Source of the DNA: an uncultured Aquimarina sp.
Lineage (GTDB): Bacteria > Bacteroidota > Bacteroidia > Flavobacteriales > Flavobacteriaceae
Assembly (NCBI GenBank): GCA_947496555.1
Contig: CANMDH010000022.1
Coordinates: 1-64,000 of the forward strand
Direction of reading: 5' to 3'
Length of the DNA: 64,000 nt
A model generated the notes under the pieces. That model searched no databases. It saw only the letters and a program-made list of their open reading frames with translations, and was not told the DNA's origin. Positions 54,406 through 62,437 of the stretch are shown here, piece by piece (position 1 is the stretch's first letter; each line of letters starts with the position of its first letter). A program made the position numbers and the translations under genes.

Positions 54406-54419
54406 GGGGATTTTGCCCC
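54406..54419. promoter_or_regulatory. GGGG-N6-CCCC dyad (GGGGATTTTGCCCC)
   Basis: A second copy of the G/C dyad pattern seen at 16024-16037, 104 bases before the first gene of the 22-kb operon. The T-rich six-base spacer is similar in the two copies. It lies in the 258-base gap (54303-54560), in which I find no perfect -7 element for the minus strand; the nearest is a one-base-misspaced CAAAGCCTA. Confidence 0.4.
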
Positions 54420-54560
54420 TATTTAGAATTCGTTAGATATAATTTGTTAAAAATATATTAATCATACAATTTTAAACACAACAAAATATTGATTTACAAT
54501 AACTTAATAGCAATATTATTTTTTTATTAACTATAACGTTTTCTTAATATCAAATTAGAA

Positions 54561-56567
54561 TTAGTATTCTACTATAGCTAATAATTCTTTTTCAAAATCT
54601 CTTTTGGCTAAATACTGTTTTTCTAGGTTAGAGTCAAACGGAATTGGAGTCTCTAAACTTGCAATACGCTTTACAGGAGCGTCAAGAAATTCAAAACAAT
54701 TTTCCATTATCAAGGCCGAAATATCTGAGGCAATTCCTCCAAACAAAGAGTCCTCTTGCAATATGATCACCTTACCAGTTTTTTTCACTGATGTATATAT
54801 TGTTTTGGTATCCAAAGGTTGTAACGTTCTTAAATCGATAACATCTGCAGAAATATCTTGATGATTATCTAATGTTTCAAGTACCCAATGAACTCCAGCC
54901 CCATAACTAATAAGTGTGATATCATTACCTTCTTTTAACAAAGATGCCTTTCCTATTGGCAAATTGTAATACCCTTCGGGCACCTCTTGACGAATGCTAC
55001 GATATAATGCTTTATGTTCAAAAAACAGTACAGGATTAGGATCTTCAATAGCGGTAATCAACAATCCTTTGGCATCAAATGGAAATGCGGGATAAATAAC
55101 TTTAAGCCCAGGGGTTTTGGTAAACCATGCCTCATTGGTTTGACTATGAAACGGACCAGCGCCTACTCCAGCTCCACAAGGCATTCGAATCACAACATCT
55201 GAGGATTGCCCCCAGCGATAATTTGATTTTGCAAGTAGATTAACAATAGGATTAAATCCTGAAGATACAAAATCAGCAAACTGCATTTCTATTACAGTTT
55301 TATAATTGTTTATTGAAAGCCCATATCCTGCTGAAACAATTCCTGATTCACATATAGGAGTATTTCTAACTCGGTCTCTACCAAACTCTTCAACAAAACC
55401 TTCTGTTATTTTGAAAACCCCTCCATACTCTGCAATATCCTGCCCCATAATGACTAGGTCATCATATTGTTTCATAGATTCATTTAGTCCCTCAGAAATA
55501 GCGTCAATTAATCTAAGTTCTTTAGTGGTATGAACCGGTTTAATTTCTTCAAAATCAAATTGTGCATATACATCACTTAACTCTTTGTCCAAATCAACCT
55601 CAATTTCTTTTTCGTCGTTTGCACGTTTCCAATCAGACTCTATGTCAGATTTTATAGAGGATTGGAGCTCCAAATCTTTCTCCTCAGAAATAATACTTTG
55701 ATCAATAAGGTATTTTCTGTAATTCTCTACTGGATCTTTTGCACCCCAATAATCCATCAAGTCCTGGGGAACATATTTGGTACCACTAGCCTCCTCATGA
55801 CCACGCATTCTAAACGTTTTGAACTCCAAAAGAATTGGTCTTGGGTCTTTTCGAATACTTTCAGCAAGTTTACTTACCCTACTATACACTTCAAGAATAT
55901 TATTTCCATCTATAATATGCGATTCAATACCGTAACCACTGCCTCGATCTGCAAGGTGTTTACAATTGTATTGTTCTTTTGTAGGTGTTGAGAGTCCATA
56001 CCCATTATTTTCTATACAAAACAGAACAGGTAAATTCCATACGGATGCAATATTTAGTGCTTCGTGAAAATCTCCTTCGCTTGTTCCTCCTTCGCCAGTA
56101 AATACAGCGGTAACTTTAGTATTATTTTTTAACACATTTGCCAATGCGATTCCGCACGCCACACCCATCTGAGGACCCAAATGCGAAATCATTCCTATGA
56201 TCTTATATTCTTGGGTGCCAAAATGAAAAGAACGATCACGACCATTGGTAAAACCACTTGCTTTACCTTGCCATTGTGCAAAAAGTCTGTACAAAGGAAT
56301 CTCTCGTGTTGTAAATACCCCCAAATTGCGATGCATTGGCAACATATATTCCTCTTCTTCAAGTGCAGCAGTTACTCCAACAGCTATAGCTTCTTGACCA
56401 ATACCACTAAACCATTTAGAAATTTTTCCTTGTCGTAGTAAAACAAGCATTTTTTCTTCGATCAGTCTCGGAACAAGCATTTTTTGATATAGCAAAATAA
56501 GCTGATCATTGTTGTATTCTTTCCTATCAAAAACTAATTGTAATTTTTCTTTTGAAATATGCTCCAT
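54561..56567 (-). CDS. 2-oxoacid dehydrogenase E1, fused alpha and beta subunits
   Basis: A 668-residue cytoplasmic ThDP-dependent enzyme. Residues 1-330 are the E1 alpha part (FTGEGGTSEGDFHEALN ... IENNGYGLS, the ThDP motif) and about 345-668 the E1 beta part (MGQDIAEYGGVFKITEGF, RMPCGAGVGAGPFHSQTNEAWF, VIDLRTLQPLD). In Bacteroidota such fusions act mainly on branched-chain 2-oxo acids or pyruvate, feeding branched-chain fatty acid synthesis. The exact substrate is not decided here. It is transcribed alone, divergent from the oxygenase gene, and not functionally tied to the polysaccharide operon downstream. Confidence 0.93.
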   Translation of the reverse strand: MEHISKEKLQLVFDRKEYNNDQLILLYQKMLVPRLIEEKMLVLLRQGKISKWFSGIGQEAIAVGVTAALEEEEYMLPMHRNLGVFTTREIPLYRLFAQWQGKASGFTNGRDRSFHFGTQEYKIIGMISHLGPQMGVACGIALANVLKNNTKVTAVFTGEGGTSEGDFHEALNIASVWNLPVLFCIENNGYGLSTPTKEQYNCKHLADRGSGYGIESHIIDGNNILEVYSRVSKLAESIRKDPRPILLEFKTFRMRGHEEASGTKYVPQDLMDYWGAKDPVENYRKYLIDQSIISEEKDLELQSSIKSDIESDWKRANDEKEIEVDLDKELSDVYAQFDFEEIKPVHTTKELRLIDAISEGLNESMKQYDDLVIMGQDIAEYGGVFKITEGFVEEFGRDRVRNTPICESGIVSAGYGLSINNYKTVIEMQFADFVSSGFNPIVNLLAKSNYRWGQSSDVVIRMPCGAGVGAGPFHSQTNEAWFTKTPGLKVIYPAFPFDAKGLLITAIEDPNPVLFFEHKALYRSIRQEVPEGYYNLPIGKASLLKEGNDITLISYGAGVHWVLETLDNHQDISADVIDLRTLQPLDTKTIYTSVKKTGKVIILQEDSLFGGIASDISALIMENCFEFLDAPVKRIASLETPIPFDSNLEKQYLAKRDFEKELLAIVEY

Positions 56568-56820
56568 ACAAGAAAGTTTGTTACGTAAATGTAATTATTT
56601 TTATTTCAGAAGATATATCCCAGAACATAATATTATTAAGTAGTTGTTAATTTAAGCCAAACAATTCTACGAATTAATTAAATTTACTATTATTTCTAAA
56701 ATTCGTATTATTAAATAGTTAATTTGATTGATATTGAATATTGTTAATTTTTTTGAGAACAATACTGTATTTTTAATTGAAATACACCTATTTTAGTTCT
56801 TCAATTGTAAGACCACACAA

Positions 56821-57771
56821 ATGAATAATATACCTAGCGTTGATTTAGCAGATTTTTTATCTGATGATCCATCCCGCAAACAGAAATTTATTAATGAAAT
56901 TGGAAAAGCATATGAAGAAATTGGCTTTGTTGCTTTAAAAAATCACTTTTTAAGTGATCAATTAGTAGAAAACCTATATAAAGAAGTGAAAGCCTTCTTT
57001 TCCCTTCCGGTAGATGTAAAAGAAAAGTATGAAATAGAAGGACTTGGTGGCCAAAGAGGATATACCTCTTTTGGTAAAGAACATGCTAAGGGAAAAAAAG
57101 AAGGAGATTTAAAAGAATTTTGGCATTTTGGACAGGAACCAGATGCAGATGCGAATTTGATTGAAGAATATCCTGCTAATGTTACTGTAGAAGAACTGGA
57201 CGATTTCAATGAAACAGGAATGGAAACCTATAGAATGTTAGAAAAGACAGGAATTTATGTTCTTAGAGCTTTGGCTTTATATATTGGGTTAGATGAATAC
57301 TACTTTGATCACTGGGCCAGCAATGGTAACAGTATCCTACGCCCAATTCATTACCCACCAATCAAAGAGGAACCTAAAGGAGCTGTTCGCGCAGGTGCTC
57401 ATGGAGACATTAACTTAATAACGTTGTTAATGGGTGCTTCTACTGGTGGATTACAGGTTCAGAGAAAAGATGGTGAATGGATTGACGCAATTCCGCAAGA
57501 AGATGAACTTGTAATTAATGTGGGAGACATGCTCGAACGTCATACCAATAACAAGTTAAGATCTACTATACACCGCGTAATAAATCCACCAAAAGAGCAA
57601 TGGGGTAAACCAAGATATTCTATTCCTTTCTTTATGCATCCAAGAAGTGATATGAAATTAAATTGTCTTGAAGAATGTATCTCAGAGGAGCATCCCAAGC
57701 AATATGAAGACATAACCGCAGGTGAATTTTTACACCAAAGACTTGTTGAAATTGGATTAATAAAGAAATAG
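56821..57771 (+). CDS. 2-oxoglutarate/Fe(II) oxygenase, IPNS family
   Basis: A 316-residue non-haem iron oxygenase. The N-terminal DIOX_N domain (IPSVDLADFL ... AYEEIGFVALKNH, about 4-120) precedes the jelly-roll core with the iron triad H194-x-D196 (AHGDINLITLL) and H251 (STIHRVINP). R265 and S267 (PRYS) would bind the 2-oxoglutarate carboxylate. All key residues are present. The substrate is unknown; bacterial members hydroxylate or desaturate small molecules. It begins a tight plus-strand operon with SUI1, DUF1835 and nucleoside phosphorylase genes, which does not yet point to a common pathway. Confidence 0.92.
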   Translation: MNNIPSVDLADFLSDDPSRKQKFINEIGKAYEEIGFVALKNHFLSDQLVENLYKEVKAFFSLPVDVKEKYEIEGLGGQRGYTSFGKEHAKGKKEGDLKEFWHFGQEPDADANLIEEYPANVTVEELDDFNETGMETYRMLEKTGIYVLRALALYIGLDEYYFDHWASNGNSILRPIHYPPIKEEPKGAVRAGAHGDINLITLLMGASTGGLQVQRKDGEWIDAIPQEDELVINVGDMLERHTNNKLRSTIHRVINPPKEQWGKPRYSIPFFMHPRSDMKLNCLEECISEEHPKQYEDITAGEFLHQRLVEIGLIKK

Positions 57772-57778
57772 TTTTTGC

Positions 57779-58111
57779 ATGGATTTACATGATCAATTAA
57801 AAAATCTATTCCCCGACCATAAATTTGAAGAAAATAATTCTACTACAGAAGAAGAAAAAGATAAAATATGGATGCAGGAATCCCCTATCATATGTAAATA
57901 TGAAAAACGAAAGGGAAAACCGATAACCATACTCGAGGGATACACTGGAGCTGACGAAGATTTTAAAAAACTTGCCAAAGAGTTAAAAACTCGATTAAGC
58001 GTTGGAGGTAGTTTCAAAAATGAAAGTATTATTATTCAAGGTGATTATCGAGATCAAATAATGGACATTCTAAAAGAAAAGGGCTTCAAAGTAAAACGCG
58101 TTGGCGGATAA
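57779..58111 (+). CDS. SUI1/eIF1-like translation factor (YciH type)
   Basis: A 110-residue protein of the SUI1 family. The core is KRKGKPITILEGYTGADEDFKKLAKELKTRLSVGGSFKNESIIIQGDYRDQIMDILKEKGFKVKRVGG, with the conserved GxxG and the C-terminal KRVGG. Homologues bind near the ribosomal P site and affect start-codon choice; in bacteria the role is non-essential and poorly defined. Its end overlaps the next gene by 11 bases. It is seven bases from the oxygenase stop. Confidence 0.9.
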   Translation: MDLHDQLKNLFPDHKFEENNSTTEEEKDKIWMQESPIICKYEKRKGKPITILEGYTGADEDFKKLAKELKTRLSVGGSFKNESIIIQGDYRDQIMDILKEKGFKVKRVGG

Positions 58112-59063
58112 ATTCATAAACACCTTGGGGATACACACATTACATATAACCAATGGGGACAGTCTTACCCAAAGAATGCGAGAATTAAATCTTGTAGAAG
58201 GAGAAATTCTTACCTGGCGTGAAATGTTATGCGAGGGTCCAACCGAAATTAAAGTTGAAACAGAAAATTCAATTAAAAAACGGAAGGCATTCTTAAAAAA
58301 ATATTACAGAATTGCTCCTTCCGATTACGAAGATAAATTTGTTTCTGAGCTTAAAAAAGTAGAAAAATTGTCGGAGTATGACGAAATCATACTATGGTTT
58401 GAGTATGACTTATTTTGCCATATTAATATGATCGCCGCAATAAGTTTATTACTGCGAAAAGGTATTGGTGACATTCCAGTTTATCTGGTATGCAGTGGTA
58501 GGATCCCTCATGAGAAAAAACTTTATGGCCTTTGCGAACTCTCAGATGTTCAACTTAAAGAACATTATGAAAACAAAGTGCTTTTAACCATTGATGACTT
58601 GGAACTGGCTGAATATATCTGGACCTTATATTGCGAATCAAATCCAAAGAAAATTGCCGGTCAAATCAAAAAACATTCATCATTCGAATACCTTTCGATA
58701 TGTCTAAGGGCGCATTTACAGCGCTTTCCGAATATGCTTACGGGACTTAATGTATTAGAACATAATATTTTGGAAATGGTAGATACCTATCAGATCAAAA
58801 ATATAAAACAACTAATGGGGTATACTCTAGAATATCAGGGATATTATGGATACGGTGATATGCAAATGAAACGCGTTTTGGCAAGACTCTTTCAATTCCT
58901 AGACCAGACAAAAGACCGATTACAATTGTCAGAAAGAGGAAAATTAGCATTACAACAAAAAAAGAACTTTTACAACACCCAGATCTTAGATTGGTACTAT
59001 GGAGGTGTCAAAAAGTATGATTATCTCTATAATGATGAAACACACTCCTTATTAAAATTATGA
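58101..59063 (+). CDS. DUF1835 domain protein
   Basis: A 320-residue cytosolic protein. The N-terminal half (LHITNGDSLTQRMRELNLVEGEILTWREMLCEGP) is the DUF1835 signature; the C-terminal 120 residues (ISICLRAH-like helices, YYGYGDMQMKRVLARLFQFL) form a helical DUF3658-like tail. Function is unknown in all members known to me. The frame begins at TTG 58101, giving an 11-base overlap with the SUI1 gene; a second TTG at 58125 would remove the overlap and start MGIHTLHI. No ATG is available early in the frame, so the start is uncertain. Confidence 0.8.
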   Translation: MADKFINTLGIHTLHITNGDSLTQRMRELNLVEGEILTWREMLCEGPTEIKVETENSIKKRKAFLKKYYRIAPSDYEDKFVSELKKVEKLSEYDEIILWFEYDLFCHINMIAAISLLLRKGIGDIPVYLVCSGRIPHEKKLYGLCELSDVQLKEHYENKVLLTIDDLELAEYIWTLYCESNPKKIAGQIKKHSSFEYLSICLRAHLQRFPNMLTGLNVLEHNILEMVDTYQIKNIKQLMGYTLEYQGYYGYGDMQMKRVLARLFQFLDQTKDRLQLSERGKLALQQKKNFYNTQILDWYYGGVKKYDYLYNDETHSLLKL

Positions 59064-59064
59064 T

Positions 59065-59943
59065 ATGCCAATAGCAGAATCTGAACTTATCATTAACGAA
59101 GATGGCAGTATTTACCATCTTAGTCTTAAACCAGAACAATTAGCAAATACTATTATTACTGTTGGTGATCCCGATCGTGTAGATAAAGTAACCAAGCATT
59201 TTGATACTATAGAATTCAAAATTCGAAAACGTGAGTTTCATACGCAAACAGGGACTTATAAAAACAAAAGAATTACCGTTATATCTACAGGCATCGGTAC
59301 AGATAATATCGATATTGTTTTAAATGAATTAGATGCTTTGGTTAATATCGACTTTACTACACGTGAAATAAAAAAAGAAAACACCTCCTTGAATATTATC
59401 AGAATAGGGACTTCTGGGTCTATTCAAAATGATATTCCCGTAGATAGCTTCCTTGTTTCAGAGTTGGCTATTGGGTTTGATAGTCTGCTACATTTTTATG
59501 ACAGCCAACATGTTCAGCTTCCAGAAGTTTCGAAAGCACTCACAAAACATCTTAACTGGGATGCCAATAAATCTTTACCATATGTGGTTTATGGAGATGA
59601 TACATGGGTAAATCATATGGCCAATGGTAAAGCAAAAAAAGGAACTACGATTACCAATGTTGGTTTTTATGGCCCACAAGGAAGAATTTTAAGACTCCCT
59701 TTACAAGACAATACCTTAAATAGCAAAATTGCCGCTTTCAAATATGAAGAAATAAAAATAACCAACCTGGAAATGGAAACTGCCGCTATTTATGGAATGT
59801 CAAAAATGCTCGGACATCGTGCAGTATCAATGAATGCAATTATAGCAAATCGTGCCACAGGAAAATTCAGCAAAAATCCAAAAAACACTGTAGAAAAATT
59901 AATTGTTTATACTTTGGATAAAATTATAAATTACCCTCACTAG
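59065..59943 (+). CDS. Purine/uridine nucleoside phosphorylase family protein
   Basis: A 292-residue PNP/UDP-family enzyme that would split a nucleoside with phosphate into base and ribose-1-phosphate (cytoplasmic salvage). TVGDPDRVDKV (about 32-42) binds phosphate, STGIGTDNIDIVLNEL the ribose, RIGTSGSIQNDIPV follows, and EMETAAIYGMSKMLGHRA holds the conserved Glu-Met-Glu near the base site. The pattern is nearer uridine phosphorylase than hexameric DeoD, but the base cannot be set from sequence alone. It is the last gene of the operon and is followed by a hairpin terminator. Confidence 0.9.
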   Translation: MPIAESELIINEDGSIYHLSLKPEQLANTIITVGDPDRVDKVTKHFDTIEFKIRKREFHTQTGTYKNKRITVISTGIGTDNIDIVLNELDALVNIDFTTREIKKENTSLNIIRIGTSGSIQNDIPVDSFLVSELAIGFDSLLHFYDSQHVQLPEVSKALTKHLNWDANKSLPYVVYGDDTWVNHMANGKAKKGTTITNVGFYGPQGRILRLPLQDNTLNSKIAAFKYEEIKITNLEMETAAIYGMSKMLGHRAVSMNAIIANRATGKFSKNPKNTVEKLIVYTLDKIINYPH

Positions 59944-59968
59944 AAAGAAGTATTTCTTAATAACAAAA

Positions 59969-59997
59969 AAAAAGGATAGAAACAATCCATCCTTTTT
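59969..59997. terminator. Bidirectional terminator after the phosphorylase gene
   Basis: AAAAAGGAT (59969-59977) and ATCCTTTTT (59989-59997) form a perfect 9-bp dyad with an 11-base loop. It lies between the phosphorylase gene and the small minus-strand gene, so it can serve both. Confidence 0.85.
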
Positions 59998-60049
59998 GAA
60001 TAAAAACATCATTTAAAAATACTTAGAAAATACTTTTTTGGGGCTAATA

Positions 60050-60196
60050 CTAACTAAATAATATCTTAAGACTAATTAACAAGTTTGTCAATAACAAAAC
60101 TCCAATAAAAACAACTATTCCATTTTCAATCGGGTTATTTTTTAACTTAGCAACTTTTACGTATGCGTTCTTTTTTTGGGGAAAATTCTTTTTCAT
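60050..60196 (-). CDS. Small single-pass membrane protein
   Basis: A 48-residue protein not known to me. A basic N-terminus (MKKNFPQKKNAYVKVAKLK) is followed by one hydrophobic helix at about 26-46 ending in a lysine. The basic residues should stay in the cytoplasm. The start at 60196 is preferred over an ATG 13 codons upstream because it fits the TATATTTG element at 60233-60240, with a leader of about 30 bases. A terminator lies 53 bases past the stop. Transcription signals on both sides make it more likely real than a random frame. Confidence 0.5.
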   Translation of the reverse strand: MKKNFPQKKNAYVKVAKLKNNPIENGIVVFIGVLLLTNLLISLKILFS

Positions 60197-60232
60197 AGCA
60201 ATATTGTTTTTATTTTGTGTCGAAATATTAAT

Positions 60233-60272
60233 CAAATATAAATTCTTCTGGAAGAATTATAGGTCAAATATA
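60233..60272 (-). promoter_or_regulatory. Two TATATTTG -7 elements
   Basis: CAAATATA occurs on the plus strand at 60233-60240 and again at 60265-60272, each a perfect minus-strand TAnnTTTG. The proximal one is placed correctly for the small membrane protein gene. The distal one, 24 bases further, could act as its -33 region or as a second start site. Confidence 0.5.
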
Positions 60273-60346
60273 ATAAAAAGTAATTTATTTTATCGTTAAA
60301 AAACATAAAAATTCGATGAAATACACAATTTTAATTTTTATTCAGT

Positions 60347-61198
60347 ATGAATATTATAAAAATAGGTGGGGTTCCAGAACATTTTAACCTTCCCTGGCAT
60401 CTTACCATTGAAGATGGCAGTTATGCAAAAAATAACATTCAATTAGAATGGATTGATTTTCCAGGAGGTACTGGGGCCATGTGTGAGGCGTTAAGAAAAC
60501 AAGAGATTGATATTGCGATAATTCTTACTGAAGGTATTATAAAAGATATCATTGACGGTAATCCAAGTAAAATTGTTCAAGAATATATACAGACTCCTCT
60601 GATTTGGGGTATACATGTTGATGCAAATTCGCAATACTATGATATTTCTTCCCTTGAAAATACTAAAGTGGCAATAAGTAGATACGGTTCAGGTTCTCAT
60701 TTGATGTCATATATCAATGCACAAAATCAGGGATGGGATACTACAACGCTGCAATTTGAAGTCGTAAGAAATTTAAATGGTGCTGTAGAAGCATTAACAA
60801 ACGGAACCGCAGACTATTTTATGTGGGAGCATTTTACCACCAAACCATTTGCAGATAATGGTACTTTTAGAAGGGTAGCAGATTGTCCAACACCATGGCC
60901 ATGTTTTGTTATAGCCGTAAGAGAAGAGATACTTACAACAAAAGAAAAAGACATAAGAGTCATACTCGAGATCATAAATTCTACAACAACCGATTTTAAG
61001 AAAATCCCAAGTATAGACAAAACCTTATCCAATAGATATGAGCAACAATTGGAAGATATTCAAAAGTGGTTACAACTTACCGAATGGAGTCAATCTGACA
61101 TAGCCCAGGAAACACTTTATCTTATTCAAAAACAGTTATATAGTTTGAATATTATTGATAGAAAAGTGGACCCTAAAACGTTGATTTTTGAATTTTAG
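60347..61198 (+). CDS. Leaderless periplasmic-binding-fold protein (Ca3427-like)
   Basis: A 283-residue type-2 periplasmic-binding-protein fold. IKIGGVPEHFNLPWHLTIEDGSYAKNNIQLEWIDFPGGTGAM is the first lobe, with the NMT1/ThiY-like ligand pocket; KVAISRYGSGSHLMSYINAQNQGW starts the second. DYFMWEHFTTKPFADNGTFRRVADCPTPWPCFVIAV is the hinge region. It begins at the binding domain without a signal peptide and there is no ABC permease or ATPase nearby, so it is probably cytosolic. It resembles the Ca3427-like family known from fungi and bacteria, with no established ligand. No neighbour indicates a pathway. Confidence 0.8.
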   Translation: MNIIKIGGVPEHFNLPWHLTIEDGSYAKNNIQLEWIDFPGGTGAMCEALRKQEIDIAIILTEGIIKDIIDGNPSKIVQEYIQTPLIWGIHVDANSQYYDISSLENTKVAISRYGSGSHLMSYINAQNQGWDTTTLQFEVVRNLNGAVEALTNGTADYFMWEHFTTKPFADNGTFRRVADCPTPWPCFVIAVREEILTTKEKDIRVILEIINSTTTDFKKIPSIDKTLSNRYEQQLEDIQKWLQLTEWSQSDIAQETLYLIQKQLYSLNIIDRKVDPKTLIFEF

Positions 61199-61393
61199 TA
61201 TGTATTAATAATCAAAAATATTCATGATTTTTTAAAAATCAGGGGTAGGGTTTGCAAAAAGTAACGCGTTATATATTAAAGAATCATTTAAAAATTTAAG
61301 ATTAACGTTATGAATACAAACATTTTATGCTGAAAAATATATCAAATAGCAAATTCTAAAATATACTTGACATAAGTGTATTAACGAATAAAA

Positions 61394-61409
61394 TATTTTT
61401 GTACATTTG
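61394..61409 (+). promoter_or_regulatory. Overlapping -7 candidates TATTTTTG and TACATTTG
   Basis: Two TAnnTTTG matches lie in tandem at 61394-61401 and 61402-61409. TTG at 61367-61369 gives a 24-base spacer to the first, one above the usual upper limit. The small membrane protein gene starts 88 bases downstream. The 298-base region before it also has a TGATTTTT/AAAAATCA dyad at 61225-61241. Confidence 0.5.
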
Positions 61410-61496
61410 CCGAACCTACCCCACCAACAAATTATTAAATGTATAAGCAACCATACTTATATAAGTGCATCTAATAATTAAACAAACAAATCTATT

Positions 61497-61679
61497 ATGA
61501 TTACATTTATACTAATATTATTAGGCCTTGTAGCCTTAAATTTTGTTCTGCTGAAATTTAGTATGCAATCTGTGGATACTAAAAAGAAGAATTCTCGAGC
61601 AAACAAAGTTCAGATCAACCACATATCTGAACAAAAAGCTACAAAGTCTAAAGAGTCAAAAATACCTACAGCAGCTTAA
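61497..61679 (+). CDS. Small membrane protein with basic tail
   Basis: A 60-residue protein with one membrane helix at about 2-22 and a hydrophilic, Lys/Ser-rich tail (residues 28-60) without recognisable motifs. It would sit in the inner membrane with the basic tail in the cytoplasm. I do not recognise a family. Support comes from the upstream promoter elements and from the clean convergent position: its stop lies four bases from the ung stop. Function is unknown. Confidence 0.55.
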   Translation: MITFILILLGLVALNFVLLKFSMQSVDTKKKNSRANKVQINHISEQKATKSKESKIPTAA

Positions 61680-61683
61680 TTAC

Positions 61684-62349
61684 TTACCAATTAATATCGG
61701 TAGTATTTTTTTCCTTCAGGTATTCATTGGTTTTGCTAAAATGCTTGTTGCCAAACCAAAATCCTCTATTTGCACTTAATGGTGAAGGATGCCCACTTGT
61801 AAGTACATGGTGCTTAGACTTATCAATTTTTGCTCCCTTTTTCTTAGCAAAACCTCCCCATAGTAAAAAGACTACGTTTTTCTTTTTTTCAGATATTGTT
61901 CGAATTACAGCATCTGTAAACTGTTCCCAACCTTTGTTTTGATGAGACCCAGCTTGATTGGCTCTTACCGTTAAGGTTGCATTTAATAATAAGACGCCTT
62001 GTTTTGCCCAATGTTGCAAATTTCCGCTCGACGGAAATGGAATTCCTAAATCACTTTCAATTTCTTTAAAAATATTAATTAATGAAGGAGGCATTGCGAT
62101 CCCATCATTAACAGAAAAACATAAACCATTGGCCTGGCCTACTCCGTGATAAGGATCCTGACCAATAATAACTACTCTCACATCATTAAAACTGCAATGA
62201 TCAAAAGCTGCAAAAATCTCTGACCCCTTTGGATAGCACGTATTTTTGTAATATTCGGCTTTTACAAAATTTGCCAATTCAGGAAAATATGGTTTCTTAA
62301 ACTCGTCTTTAAGTTGTTCTTTCCAACCTTGCTCAATATTTACATTCAT
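61684..62349 (-). CDS. ung: Uracil-DNA glycosylase
   Basis: A 221-residue family-1 UDG that removes uracil from DNA in base-excision repair. The water-activating motif GQDPYHG has D65 and H68, and NGLCFSV is the uracil pocket. LLLNATLTVRANQAGSH follows, and HPSPLSANRGF is the DNA-intercalation loop. Length and residues are all standard. It is divergent from mutS2, so two DNA-maintenance genes share an 88-base promoter region. Confidence 0.97.
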   Translation of the reverse strand: MNVNIEQGWKEQLKDEFKKPYFPELANFVKAEYYKNTCYPKGSEIFAAFDHCSFNDVRVVIIGQDPYHGVGQANGLCFSVNDGIAMPPSLINIFKEIESDLGIPFPSSGNLQHWAKQGVLLLNATLTVRANQAGSHQNKGWEQFTDAVIRTISEKKKNVVFLLWGGFAKKKGAKIDKSKHHVLTSGHPSPLSANRGFWFGNKHFSKTNEYLKEKNTTDINW

Positions 62350-62437
62350 ATCTCTAACGAAAAATTACTGTAATTATGTACTTTTGTTTCGTTCTAAAAA
62401 AGATGGAAGATAACCCAAAAATATGGGTAAAAAAAGT

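Noticed and set aside
54303-54560. JUMPStart/ops element for RfaH-type antitermination
   Set aside because: I searched both strands of this leader and 15557-16213 for GGCGGTAG-like sequence and found none; the G/C dyads are a different pattern.
61225-61241. TGATTTTT/AAAAATCA dyad as terminator of the binding-protein gene
   Set aside because: The loop is a single base and no T run follows, so a rho-independent terminator is not convincing.
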